64,000 bases of DNA from Pontibacter litorisediminis (GTDB lineage Bacteria > Bacteroidota > Bacteroidia > Cytophagales > Hymenobacteraceae): assembly GCF_029360645.1 (NCBI RefSeq), contig NZ_JARDUA010000004.1:186001-250000 (forward strand), given 5' to 3'. Positions within the stretch are counted from its first letter, which is position 1. Each line of letters begins with the position of its first letter. Of this stretch, positions 56,775 through 64,000 are shown piece after piece. The translations under genes were made by a program, and so were the position numbers. The notes below the pieces were generated by a model that ran no database searches, had not been told where the DNA came from, and saw only the letters and a list, made by a program, of their open reading frames with translations.

Positions 56775-57185
56775 CTAGAGACGTAGCCACCGCAGGGCAG
56801 CCTCATCGCTGGTGAAGTTCTGCACCTCAAAATCAATGTTGCCTAATGCCTCCGCCCTGGTGACAACCGCCTCAAAAGAAAGCTTGTTGAACAGGTTTTG
56901 GGGCAATACCCGCGCCAGCTTCTTTATGCCGATCTCAGACAGGGACTTGTAGTAGGTGGTTGACAGCCACTCCTTCGTTTCGGGCAGCAGCGAACCCATT
57001 TGCAGCGCGCTCAGCAGCAGTTTGTCAGCATCGTTTTCCTGGAGCAGCCGATTTATCTTTTGGGCCGTGAGAAGCATTTCCTCATGCTGCACCTGCCGTA
57101 GCCAAGTATTGGAGATCAGGCTATGCGCACGATCTATGGCAACCCTGCTGATGTCGTTCTGGAAGAGTGTTTCGAGTTGCTGCAT
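56775..57185 (-). CDS. STAS/SpoIIAA-like protein, diverged paralogue 3
   Basis: The 136 residues ('VAIDRAHSLISNTWLRQVQHEEMLLTAQKINRLLQENDADKLLLSALQMGSLLPETKEWLSTTY' ... 'SDEAALRWLRL') share the W-region, length and C-terminal 'EA..WL' pattern with the tandem pair at 39.8-41.1 kb but have diverged. ATG 57185 is chosen; an in-frame TTG at 57209 overlaps a TAGCTTTG -7 element (57207-57214), which makes it unlikely. Confidence 0.75.
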   Translation of the reverse strand: MQQLETLFQNDISRVAIDRAHSLISNTWLRQVQHEEMLLTAQKINRLLQENDADKLLLSALQMGSLLPETKEWLSTTYYKSLSEIGIKKLARVLPQNLFNKLSFEAVVTRAEALGNIDFEVQNFTSDEAALRWLRL

Positions 57186-57206
57186 CGTGGCATGGTACGG
57201 TTCATC

Positions 57207-57214
57207 CAAAGCTA
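57207..57214 (-). promoter_or_regulatory. -7 element (TAGCTTTG) of STAS-like paralogue 3
   Basis: TAGCTTTG on the minus strand, 22 bases before the chosen ATG. Confidence 0.45.
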
Positions 57215-57254
57215 CGAATAAAATTGAATCTAAGCACCGATGTTGCCAGAGCCT

Positions 57255-58382
57255 CTACTCAGCAAGCAAATCCAACGTGATCTGGTCGGCGAGCAGCTTG
57301 CCTTTGTCTGTTAAGTACAGAACCTCGCCTGTTATACTTGCCAACTCTTTCTGCTGCAGCTCCTGCAGGTAGAGGGTGTGGGATGCCTGCACATCGTACT
57401 TGTACCTGTTACGCAGCAAGGCCAGGTCGCAGCCCCAGATGGTGCGCAGCGTGGTGAGCAGGTAATCGTTGGCCTGGTCGGCGGGGGTAAGTTCTTCTAC
57501 CTCGGCAGGGATATTGCCCTCGGCGATGGCAGCCGTATACTTGCGGTTGTTGGCTACGTTGTACTGCCTGCTGTGGCCGTTAAAGGAGTGTGCGCTCGGC
57601 CCCACACCCAGGTAAGGCACGCCGCGCCAGTAGTTGCTGTTGTGCCGCGACTCATAGCCCGGCTGGCAGAAGTTGGAGATCTCATACTGCACAAAGCCAT
57701 GCAGCCGCATCTGCTCCAGCAGTAGCTCGAACTGTTGCGCCGTAAAGTCATCCTCCGATGGCCTGAACTTGCCCTTTTTGCTCCAGCGGCCCAGCGCCGT
57801 ATCGGGTTCTATCGTCAGGGCGTAGCAGGAAACGTGCTGCACGTTTAGCGAGAAGAGCATTTGCAGGTCCTGCAGCCAGGTGGCATGGCCCGGTGCCGGG
57901 ATGCCGTAGATCAGGTCGACGGTGATGTTGTCGAAGCCGGCTGCCTGGGCATCACGCACGCACTGCAGGCTCTCGGTGGCGTTGTGGGCGCGGTTCATCA
58001 GCTGCAGGTGCGGCTCATGAAACGACTGCAGGCCGATGCTCAGGCGGTTAATGCCCGCCGCCCGCAGCTCCCGCAGCTTCTCCGGCTTCAGGTCATCGGG
58101 GTTGGCCTCCAGCGTAATTTCGGCATCCTCCGAAACTATAAACAGCTTTTTGATGGTTTGTAGCAGTAACTCCAGCTCCTGCTGCGTGAGCAGCGAGGGC
58201 GTGCCGCCGCCAAAGTAGATGGTGCGCACCGTTTGCCCCTGCAGGTAATCCTGGCGCAGCTCCAGCTCGCGGGCAATGGCCGCTATGGTGGCCGCCTTAT
58301 GCCCCATGGAGGTGCTGAAGTGGAAGTCGCAGTAATGGCAGGCCTGCTTGCAGAAAGGGATATGGAGGTAAATGCCGGACAC
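57255..58382 (-). CDS. hemW: Radical SAM heme chaperone HemW
   Basis: The 375 residues begin 'MSGIYLHIPFCKQACHYCDFHF', with the 4Fe-4S Cys motif CxxxCxxC, plus an additional Cys in the family signature. 'YFGGGTPSLL', 'SIGLQSFHEPHLQLMNRAHN' and 'TVDLIYGIPAP' follow. HemW inserts heme into respiratory enzymes and is not coproporphyrinogen oxidase despite earlier naming. The start is GTG. It is upstream of the STAS-like gene on the same strand. Confidence 0.95.
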   Translation of the reverse strand: MSGIYLHIPFCKQACHYCDFHFSTSMGHKAATIAAIARELELRQDYLQGQTVRTIYFGGGTPSLLTQQELELLLQTIKKLFIVSEDAEITLEANPDDLKPEKLRELRAAGINRLSIGLQSFHEPHLQLMNRAHNATESLQCVRDAQAAGFDNITVDLIYGIPAPGHATWLQDLQMLFSLNVQHVSCYALTIEPDTALGRWSKKGKFRPSEDDFTAQQFELLLEQMRLHGFVQYEISNFCQPGYESRHNSNYWRGVPYLGVGPSAHSFNGHSRQYNVANNRKYTAAIAEGNIPAEVEELTPADQANDYLLTTLRTIWGCDLALLRNRYKYDVQASHTLYLQELQQKELASITGEVLYLTDKGKLLADQITLDLLAE

Positions 58383-58562
58383 AGTTAAATTTTTAAATTG
58401 CTGAAAGGTTAAATTGCTGATGGTCTGTAAAATGTGCTTTCCTTAGATGTGCCAGGTATACTAGAACCCTTTACCTTTGCAGGTGTGATGTATAAACCGG
58501 ACGCTGTTGTGCAACCATACATCCAGTAAACAATTTAACCCTTTAACAGTTCAACCGCACAA

Positions 58563-60383
58563 ATGTACAAAATAGCTGCCTTCCTGTGTTGCCTGATGCT
58601 GTGCCTGGGGACCGTGCGTGCCCAGGTGGTGCAGCCGCAGGATACGGCAAAGCAGCAGCAGGCCAAGAAGCCAGAGCCGGAGAAGGCGGAAAAGCCTGCT
58701 CCGGCCAGCAAGGTACAGTTGTCGGTAAAGGCCCAGAACGCTGCGGGGGCGCAGGTGCTCAGGCGCTATAATTTCCGGGAGACCCTGCCTGACTCGGCCG
58801 AGGCCACAAAGGAGGTGCGGGCGCTGGTGTACCGGTTGCAGCAGGACGCCTTTTTGCTGGCCTCCGCCGATAGTTTATACTTTGGCGGCGACACGCTCCA
58901 CGTGAAACTTCATGTGGGGCAGCCTTTTGCATGGGCGCAGTTGCGCAACGGCAACCTGAGCGAGGGCATTCTGGTGGAGGCGGGCTTCCGGGAGAAGTTT
59001 TATAATAATGTGCCTTTCAGGCCAGCCGAGTTCGTGAAGCTGCAGCAGCGCATCCTGGATTACGCGGAGCGCAACGGTTACCCTTTCGCCAACGTCTGGC
59101 TCGACTCGGTGCGTATAGACGGCAGCAAGATATCGGCCACCCTGATGGTGGAGAAGGCCTTTGTGGTGACGTACGATACGCTGGAGATCGTGGGCAAGAC
59201 CAAAACGCAGCCCAAGTTCCTGATGCGCTACCTGCAGCTGCAGCCGGGGCAGCTCTACAACCAGGACCAGGTAAACGCCTCCGAGCGCATGCTCACCCAA
59301 CTGCCTTACCTCAAGTCCACCAAGTCGCCACAGGTACGCTTCCTCAGCGACAAGGCCAAAGTATACTATTACCTGGAGGACCGGCAGGCGAACCAGATCG
59401 ACGGCGTGGTGGGCTTCCTGCCGGACCCGAACCGGGAGAACAAGCTGCTGATCACCGGTGAGGCGAACCTGAACATCCGCAACATCCGGGGCTCCGGTAA
59501 ACAGCTGGGGCTGCAGTGGCGGCGGGTAAGCGTAGGCTCGGTTATACTTAACGGCGAGTACCTGCACCCGAATTTCATGGGCAGCCCCTTTGAGGTAGGC
59601 ACCAAGTTCAGCCTGCTCAAGCAGGACTCTACCTTCATCACGGTGCAGCCGCGCCTGCAGATAGGCTATTATACTTTGAAGTACGGCAAGTTCAGCGTGT
59701 TTACCGAGTGGCGCAACTCCCGCATACTTTCGGAGGTGAGCCCGCAGCGCCTACAGCAGCTCGACCTGGCCGATGCCCAGACCACGACCTACGGCCTGAA
59801 CTACCTCTGGAACAACCTCGATGACTTTTACTTCCCGAGGCGCGGGCGGCTGCTGGAGTTCCAGTTTGCCGCCGGCACCAAAAAGCTGCTGCGCAGCGCC
59901 GACCTGGAGAAGGACTTCTACGACACGCTGGACATGAAAACATCGCAGCTGAGCCTGAGCCTGCGGCTGGAGAATTTCCTGCGGCTGGGCAAGAACAGCG
60001 CCCTGCTTACCAGGCTGCGCGGCGAGGCCCTGCTCAACGACCAGATCTTCCTCAACGACATGTACCGGCTGGGCGGCCTCTCCTCCCTCCGCGGCTTCGA
60101 CGATTACTTCTTCTATGCCTCCAGCTACGCCGTGGGCACCCTGGAGTACCGCCTCTTTACCGCCGCCGACTCCTATGTCCTGCTCTTTTATGACCAGGGC
60201 TACTACCGCCGTGACCTGGAGCGCTTTTCTGCCGATGAGTATCCTTTTGGTTTGGGGGCGGGCATTAGCTTCAGCACGGCAGCCGGTATTTTCCAGTTGG
60301 TGTACTCTGTAGGCAAATCGGGGCAGCAGCCGCTGGCATTAAAACATTCCAAGATACACTTTGGGATAACCAGTAAATTTTAG
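58563..60383 (+). CDS. Omp85 (BamA/TamA)-family outer-membrane protein
   Basis: A signal peptide (about 1-20, 'IAAFLCCLMLCLGTVRAQ') is followed by a low-complexity Lys/Pro/Glu linker, at least one POTRA-like segment ('YDTLEIVGKTKTQPKFLMRYLQLQPGQLYNQDQVNAS') and a C-terminal beta-barrel with the Omp85 'RLGGLSSLRGFDDYFF' (RGF) motif. It ends 'KIHFGITSKF', with a terminal Phe as expected for Bam substrates. At 606 residues it is shorter than BamA and closer to TamA-like proteins. Its role is export or assembly at the outer membrane. Confidence 0.9.
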   Translation: MYKIAAFLCCLMLCLGTVRAQVVQPQDTAKQQQAKKPEPEKAEKPAPASKVQLSVKAQNAAGAQVLRRYNFRETLPDSAEATKEVRALVYRLQQDAFLLASADSLYFGGDTLHVKLHVGQPFAWAQLRNGNLSEGILVEAGFREKFYNNVPFRPAEFVKLQQRILDYAERNGYPFANVWLDSVRIDGSKISATLMVEKAFVVTYDTLEIVGKTKTQPKFLMRYLQLQPGQLYNQDQVNASERMLTQLPYLKSTKSPQVRFLSDKAKVYYYLEDRQANQIDGVVGFLPDPNRENKLLITGEANLNIRNIRGSGKQLGLQWRRVSVGSVILNGEYLHPNFMGSPFEVGTKFSLLKQDSTFITVQPRLQIGYYTLKYGKFSVFTEWRNSRILSEVSPQRLQQLDLADAQTTTYGLNYLWNNLDDFYFPRRGRLLEFQFAAGTKKLLRSADLEKDFYDTLDMKTSQLSLSLRLENFLRLGKNSALLTRLRGEALLNDQIFLNDMYRLGGLSSLRGFDDYFFYASSYAVGTLEYRLFTAADSYVLLFYDQGYYRRDLERFSADEYPFGLGAGISFSTAAGIFQLVYSVGKSGQQPLALKHSKIHFGITSKF

Positions 60384-60422
60384 CGAATGCCTAACTTTTT
60401 TAACGATTTTAGGTATACACAC

Positions 60423-60453
60423 TTGCATGGTAAACATCTTTAGTATACTTTTG
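60423..60453 (+). promoter_or_regulatory. Promoter of initiator tRNA gene
   Basis: TTG (60423-60425), 20 bases, TACTTTTG (60446-60453) match both Bacteroidota elements. The -7 is embedded in an AGTATACTTTT motif copy. Confidence 0.65.
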
Positions 60454-60467
60454 CATCATCATAACAG

Positions 60468-60540
<73 letters not shown>

Positions 60541-60553
60541 CCTCAGATTAAGA

Positions 60554-60596
60554 TAATGGCTTGTAGGTGAATAACTTACAGGCCATTATTGCTTTT
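60554..60596 (+). terminator. Terminator after initiator tRNA
   Basis: A 14-bp stem with two G-T wobbles (60554-60567 with 60575-60588) is followed by a T-rich tail. Confidence 0.7.
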
Positions 60597-60979
60597 AAGG
60601 TGCCCAAAAAGGTGACCAACTTCCTTTTCAACTGTAGTCCGCTGCACTAAAGTTAAGCACGCGTGGCTTAAAATAAAAGCTTTTCATTTCTCCTGTCTGT
60701 CTGCTCCGCAGTAAAATATTTTGCTCCTGCTCGCATTTAGAACACCGCAAACTTCAGATTTAAACTAGCACTTGTCAGGTTTACATGAAGAATTACTCAT
60801 GTGTGTGCAATCTGGATAAGCCATTATTGCTTCATTTTACTCCATGATTAAGGCTCAAACCCCATGTTGCTACGTTTTCTCAAATTTAAATTTAAAATAT
60901 GGCGTAAAACCACGTGATATGTCCGCTTGGAGCCACGCCAAAAAAGTTGATTAAATATGTTATCCTCTTAAATACCCCT
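60597..60979. other. Gap after tRNA, possible island boundary
   Basis: No gene is visible. Base composition falls markedly and AAGTATA motifs cease. No direct repeat of the tRNA 3' end is seen within the window, so integration at the tRNA cannot be confirmed. Confidence 0.4.
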
Positions 60980-61017
60980 CAAAAATAAAACCCGCCCTAC
61001 AATCAGTAGGACGGGTC
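60980..61017 (-). terminator. Terminator of PEGA lipoprotein gene
   Basis: The stem ACCCGTCCTAC/GTAGGGCGGGT has one mismatch and is followed on the minus strand by a T-rich tail. Confidence 0.8.
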
Positions 61018-61063
61018 TCATTGATGCCTTTACAGGCGATTTGAGCAGATGCTAAATGCTAAC

Positions 61064-61510
61064 CTATTGGTTGCTTGTTTCTGCTTTAGTTTCTGCCTCT
61101 GTTTTGGCTTTAGCTTCCGCTTCTGCTTTAGCTTTGGCTTCGGCAGTTTGCTCTAGCTGCATTTCGTAGGCCTTAGGGTTGTAGCGCATCATGGCTCCAG
61201 TAGCTGCATCTATACCCCAACCCAGAATAGAAAATAGGTTCAGTACAGAAACTGCATTGAAGGTAGTCTCTGGCTGGAATGTTTTTGCTTCATAGCCTTC
61301 CTTTTTCAAGGTCACAGTTTGTCCTTCAAAGCCTTTCTTCAACTTAACTACGCTAGGTGTAACGCCTCTGTCAATGCCGTCTACTTGGATTTTGGCTCCA
61401 GCAGGATAGCTCGCAATGTTTACGGCTTGCTTAGAGCCAGTGAAAACTGTTGCGCAGCTTGACATGAAAAGAGTGGATGCAGCAAGAGATAAGAGTACAA
61501 ATTTTTTCAT
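61064..61510 (-). CDS. PEGA-domain lipoprotein
   Basis: The 148 residues have a lipobox 'LFMSSCATV' and a PEGA-like beta domain ('NIASYPAGAKIQVDGIDRGVTPSVVKLKKGFEGQTVTLKKEGYEAK'), then a hydrophobic stretch 'VLNLFSILGWGIDAATGAMM' and a C-terminal Ala/Glu/Lys/Thr repeat tail. PEGA domains are surface-associated beta folds of uncertain role. It is transcribed away from the recombinase. Confidence 0.87.
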   Translation of the reverse strand: MKKFVLLSLAASTLFMSSCATVFTGSKQAVNIASYPAGAKIQVDGIDRGVTPSVVKLKKGFEGQTVTLKKEGYEAKTFQPETTFNAVSVLNLFSILGWGIDAATGAMMRYNPKAYEMQLEQTAEAKAKAEAEAKAKTEAETKAETSNQ

Positions 61511-61684
61511 AAAAGTTTGTTTGAATAACTGGAATATTTATGAATGCAATATTACATTTGAAATATTTAATAATCAATATGTATATATATTTAATGTTTA
61601 CACCTCTTCCCTGCTACTTTACAAAGTTGATAAATATTGCGGTGAATGGTCCACCCTTATATTATGACATTTTCTAAACACACG

Positions 61685-61716
61685 TTTGGTTTATGTCAAA
61701 TTACATCGTAAATTTG
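61685..61716 (+). promoter_or_regulatory. Promoter of serine recombinase gene
   Basis: TTTG (61685-61688), 20 bases, TAAATTTG (61709-61716) match both promoter elements, with a 27-base leader. Confidence 0.7.
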
Positions 61717-61743
61717 CTATGTTCTATTTAAGGTAGCTTTCCC

Positions 61744-62421
61744 ATGAAGAAATACATAGCCTACTACCGCGTGTCAACCCAAAAGCAAGGTGTATCTGGT
61801 TTAGGCCTGGAGGCGCAGCGTGCCGCCGTCCTAGGCTTCATTTCAGGCGCTCCAGTGATAGCGGAGTACACGGAGGTAGAGAGCGGCAAGCAGAACAATA
61901 GAGAGCAGCTAACAGCCGCTATAGCCCACGCAAAGCAGGCAGGAGCCACGCTGGTAATTGCCAAGCTTGACCGCCTTTCCCGTAACGCTGGCTTCATTTT
62001 CAACCTGAAGGATTCAGGCGTAGATTTCGTATGCGCAGATATTCCAGAAGCCAATACCCTGACGATAGGCATTTTCGCAGTGATGGCGCAGCACGAAAGG
62101 GAAATGATTAGCAAGCGTACCAAGGAAGCGTTAGCTGCAAAGAAGCTTCGTGAACCAGACTGGCAGGCTGGCACACCCGCCAACCTGACGGCAGAAGCCA
62201 CAAGGCGTAGCGTGCAGGTGCGTCAGCAAAACGCCCTGACAAACGAGAACAACGTGAAGGCCGCAGCGCTGGCGCAGTCCATGAAAAAGGAAGGATACAC
62301 ACTAACAGCCATCGCCACGGCACTGAACAAAAAAGGCTTTAAAACGCGAAGGGGCAAAATGTTCATAGCCAAATCCGTTCAGCGCCTACTTGAAAAGGAC
62401 TTTGACCTAATAACCGTTTAG
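61744..62421 (+). CDS. Serine recombinase (resolvase/invertase family)
   Basis: The N-terminal catalytic domain begins 'AYYRVSTQKQGVSGLGLEAQ' (nucleophile Ser about residue 10), with 'LVIAKLDRLSRNAGFI' and 'FAVMAQHEREMISKRTKEAL' (the active-site Arg and E-helix). A C-terminal helix-turn-helix ('YTLTAIATALNKKGFKTRRG') binds the crossover site. At 225 residues it is a small resolvase or invertase rather than a large integrase. It may mobilise or resolve the surrounding segment. Confidence 0.93.
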   Translation: MKKYIAYYRVSTQKQGVSGLGLEAQRAAVLGFISGAPVIAEYTEVESGKQNNREQLTAAIAHAKQAGATLVIAKLDRLSRNAGFIFNLKDSGVDFVCADIPEANTLTIGIFAVMAQHEREMISKRTKEALAAKKLREPDWQAGTPANLTAEATRRSVQVRQQNALTNENNVKAAALAQSMKKEGYTLTAIATALNKKGFKTRRGKMFIAKSVQRLLEKDFDLITV

Positions 62422-62441
62422 CCAATTTTAAATATAAAAAC

Positions 62442-62762
62442 ATGAAGAGATTTAGCGAGTTGGTGACCGAGAGTACACCGCAACTGGACATAGCGGCAAG
62501 GGCGTGGTGTGACGAGCAGGTAAAGCACTTGTCAGAAGCAAGTCGGTTAGAGTGGGCACAGGCACGATGGGCAAAGAACGACCTAAACCACCTAGATGGT
62601 TTAAGCCTGACCAACTACTTTCAGAAAAACGAACTGGATGGAGAGCACAGCTACAGCGAATTTCTGACCGCCGTAAACATTGCGTGCGCAGACTTCTACT
62701 ACGCCAACGGCGGCGAAATGAGTGAAGAAATCAAGCGCTTTAGCCAGAAGATGGGTCATTAA
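62442..62762 (+). CDS. Hypothetical protein, recombinase-linked
   Basis: The 106-residue helical, acidic chain ('FSELVTESTPQLDIAARAWCDEQVKHLSEASRLEWAQARWAKNDLNHL') has no recognised family. It begins 20 bases after the recombinase on the same strand, so the two are likely cotranscribed. The leader contains TTTTAAAT. Confidence 0.75.
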   Translation: MKRFSELVTESTPQLDIAARAWCDEQVKHLSEASRLEWAQARWAKNDLNHLDGLSLTNYFQKNELDGEHSYSEFLTAVNIACADFYYANGGEMSEEIKRFSQKMGH

Positions 62763-62793
62763 TTCCTCAAACCAACTTTAAATCTTAAAATTC

Positions 62794-63126
62794 ATGGCAA
62801 AAAAAATCACACCCAAGGAAATTGATTTTTTCACCACGTACTACGTGGCGGCAAGAACGTGGCATGGATTGCTTTTTGGGCAATTGTCCTGTGGGAAAAT
62901 GGGGGACTTTGGTGATGTGTCTAGAATAGTTTTTGCAAAGAACCCAGATGACGTGGACGAGCACACCTATGACAACATACTGGTTGTCTTTAAGACCGAA
63001 AAAGGGCTGCACAACTGGCGCTTGAAGCACTACCCAGAGACAATACCCGTTCCGAAGCCAGAGAAACCAAAGCTGGTGACCATAGGCAGTGGCCCGAATA
63101 AGTTGGTTATTTCCAGCATCCTTTAA
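62794..63126 (+). CDS. Hypothetical protein, recombinase-linked
   Basis: The 110 residues start 'MAKKITPKEIDFFTTYYVAARTWHGLL' and carry a beta-rich middle ('YDNILVVFKTEKGLHNWRLKHYPETI'). No family is known. It follows the previous gene after 31 bases, with CTTTAAAT in the leader. CTTTAAAT also spans its own stop codon. Confidence 0.75.
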   Translation: MAKKITPKEIDFFTTYYVAARTWHGLLFGQLSCGKMGDFGDVSRIVFAKNPDDVDEHTYDNILVVFKTEKGLHNWRLKHYPETIPVPKPEKPKLVTIGSGPNKLVISSIL

Positions 63127-63140
63127 ATTGCCGCTCCAGC

Positions 63141-63422
63141 ATGAAGTCTTTTACCGAACTAACGCCCTGCCAGAAATTTCTCCGTCAAAACCTAGCCCGC
63201 GTCATCGTCTACGGCGGCTTTATTGTGGCCTTGTACATTGGCATGAAAAAAATCGCAGACTTTCAGGGCGAGAAGCGGGAGCAGTATAATCGCATTGAGG
63301 ATACAATGATGAACTACTACAGCGAAACAAAGGGGCAAATGGACACGGTAGGCATGGCTGATTACATGCAGGAGCGTCTTTCCCCTGACGATTACAAGGC
63401 ATGGCAGCAGGAGGACAAATAA
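63141..63422 (+). CDS. Single-TM hypothetical protein, recombinase-linked
   Basis: The 93 residues contain one hydrophobic segment ('ARVIVYGGFIVALYIGM', about residues 19-36) followed by a soluble acidic region. No known family is recognised. It is the last of the three small genes and lies 14 bases after the preceding stop. Confidence 0.72.
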   Translation: MKSFTELTPCQKFLRQNLARVIVYGGFIVALYIGMKKIADFQGEKREQYNRIEDTMMNYYSETKGQMDTVGMADYMQERLSPDDYKAWQQEDK

Positions 63423-63859
63423 GCCCCTTTGCAGCTACTTTAAATACTCTCCTGTGATTTCTGTCGCCAACATTGAAAAAGTGCCTACAACGGCCTTAAA
63501 CAGCCTAAAACAAGGTTTGTTCCAGCCGCTCTCATAGCTCCTTAACACCGCAGTTCTGCCTCTTTAGCCTGTCGTTGCCGCACCAGCTAAAAGCCCCCTT
63601 CCTTATATTGCTTTATTTGCATTTAGTTGCACGGTATGCCGACCCGCAGTTTAAGCTTTCGCAGGTTATTTAAATAGTTGACATAAAGCCACACGGATAG
63701 CTCTCTCCCCACCAATAATTTTGGCGCAAGTGCCTGTAACCGGCATTACAGGAGGCTATAGCAGATTAAAAATGCATTTTTATAGAGTAGAAGGCATTTA
63801 AGTATATATTTGAACTTTTGAATATAAAATGCTTCTTTTTTTGGAAAAAAAATAACAAT
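63423..63859. other. 437-base AT-rich intergenic region
   Basis: No gene is seen. A hairpin GCCTGTAA/TTACAGG is near 63731-63754. TAAGTATATATTTG near 63800-63813 gives a TATATTTG -7 element ahead of the protease start. The stretch leads into the trypsin-like gene. Confidence 0.4.
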
Positions 63860-64000
63860 ATGAGAAACGTAACAGATACACATTTAACCTTTTCAGTTTT
63901 AATCTCTTTAGGTTCATCAAGTGGTTCAGGTTTCCTGTATAATTCAGGTAAGTATATTTATTTAGTGACTGCAAGACATGTTCTATATAATGATGAAAGA
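63860..64000 (+). CDS. Trypsin-like serine protease (3' partial)
   Basis: ATG 63860 opens a frame that continues past the window end. The 47 visible residues contain 'GSSSGSGFLYNSGKYIYLVTARHVL', matching the N-terminal strand and catalytic His region of trypsin-like proteases ('GSGF...LVTA.HV'). No signal peptide is evident, suggesting a cytoplasmic enzyme as found in some defence islands. The remaining catalytic Asp and Ser lie outside the window. Confidence 0.72.
   Translation, partial: MRNVTDTHLTFSVLISLGSSSGSGFLYNSGKYIYLVTARHVLYNDER

Noticed and set aside
61075-61150. Repeated GCTTCTGCTTTAGC-like units
   Set aside because: They encode the Ala/Glu/Lys tail of the PEGA lipoprotein; not a separate repeat element.

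Overview
The window is a chromosomal segment of a Bacteroidota bacterium, most likely order Cytophagales, family Hymenobacteraceae (Pontibacter/Hymenobacter-like). Supporting signs are two proteins with type IX secretion (T9SS) C-terminal sorting modules plus a secreted M43 protease, promoters of the Bacteroidota type (TTG about 20 bases upstream of TAnnTTTG), Bacteroidota-specific families (DUF4783, DUF6952-like, DUF6427-like, CruF carotenoid hydratase), many secreted lipoproteins and a moderately GC-rich base composition. Genus is inferred, not proven.

Layout. 1-3.3 kb: 3' part of a giant IPT/TIG-repeat adhesin with a T9SS sorting domain. 3.5-6.1 kb: glyA-tatC-rpiB operon. 6.2-13.4 kb: membrane protein, rbfA, methyltransferase, LolC/E-type permease, SNF2 helicase. 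13.7-17.1 kb: carotenoid cluster (SRPBCC protein, CrtI/CrtD-type desaturase, CruF hydratase) with a TetR regulator. 17.2-24.9 kb: thioredoxin pair, prfA, lipoproteins, YjbQ, metalloprotease. 24.9-30.7 kb: gpmI, DUF4783 protein, nadC, methyltransferase, ZIP transporter. 31-42.5 kb: mostly small envelope and cytoplasmic proteins (RlpA, alpha/beta hydrolase, MmcQ, Hsp20-like, OmpA lipoprotein, tandem STAS-like paralogues). 42.5-43.7 kb: a REP-associated tyrosine transposase (RAYT) flanked by REP hairpins. 43.7-48.3 kb: an AT-rich orphan gene, then nrdA and nrdB. 48.4-48.8 kb: a cluster of DnaA boxes beside an AT-rich stretch, a candidate oriC. 48.9-54.9 kb: rplU-rpmA, then a SAM-I riboswitch ahead of metH, followed by metF. 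55-60.4 kb: CtlX and cyclase, a third STAS-like paralogue, hemW, an Omp85-type outer-membrane protein. 60.5-64 kb: initiator tRNA-Met followed by an apparently foreign segment (PEGA lipoprotein, serine recombinase, three unknown small genes, and the start of a trypsin-like protease cut by the window end).

The strongest unexplained signal is a 7-mer, AAGTATA (complement TATACTT). It occurs far above expectation on both strands, inside and between genes, forces otherwise uncommon codons (ATA-CTT for Ile-Leu), and sits in or around several terminator hairpins. It is absent from the foreign segment at the right end. It behaves like a genome-wide signature of the HIP1 or DNA-uptake-sequence kind. 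Other items worth attention are the candidate oriC, the REPtron at 42.8-43.6 kb, two sigma-54-type promoters, and two genes (gpmI, nadC) that look leaderless with identical promoter-to-start spacing.
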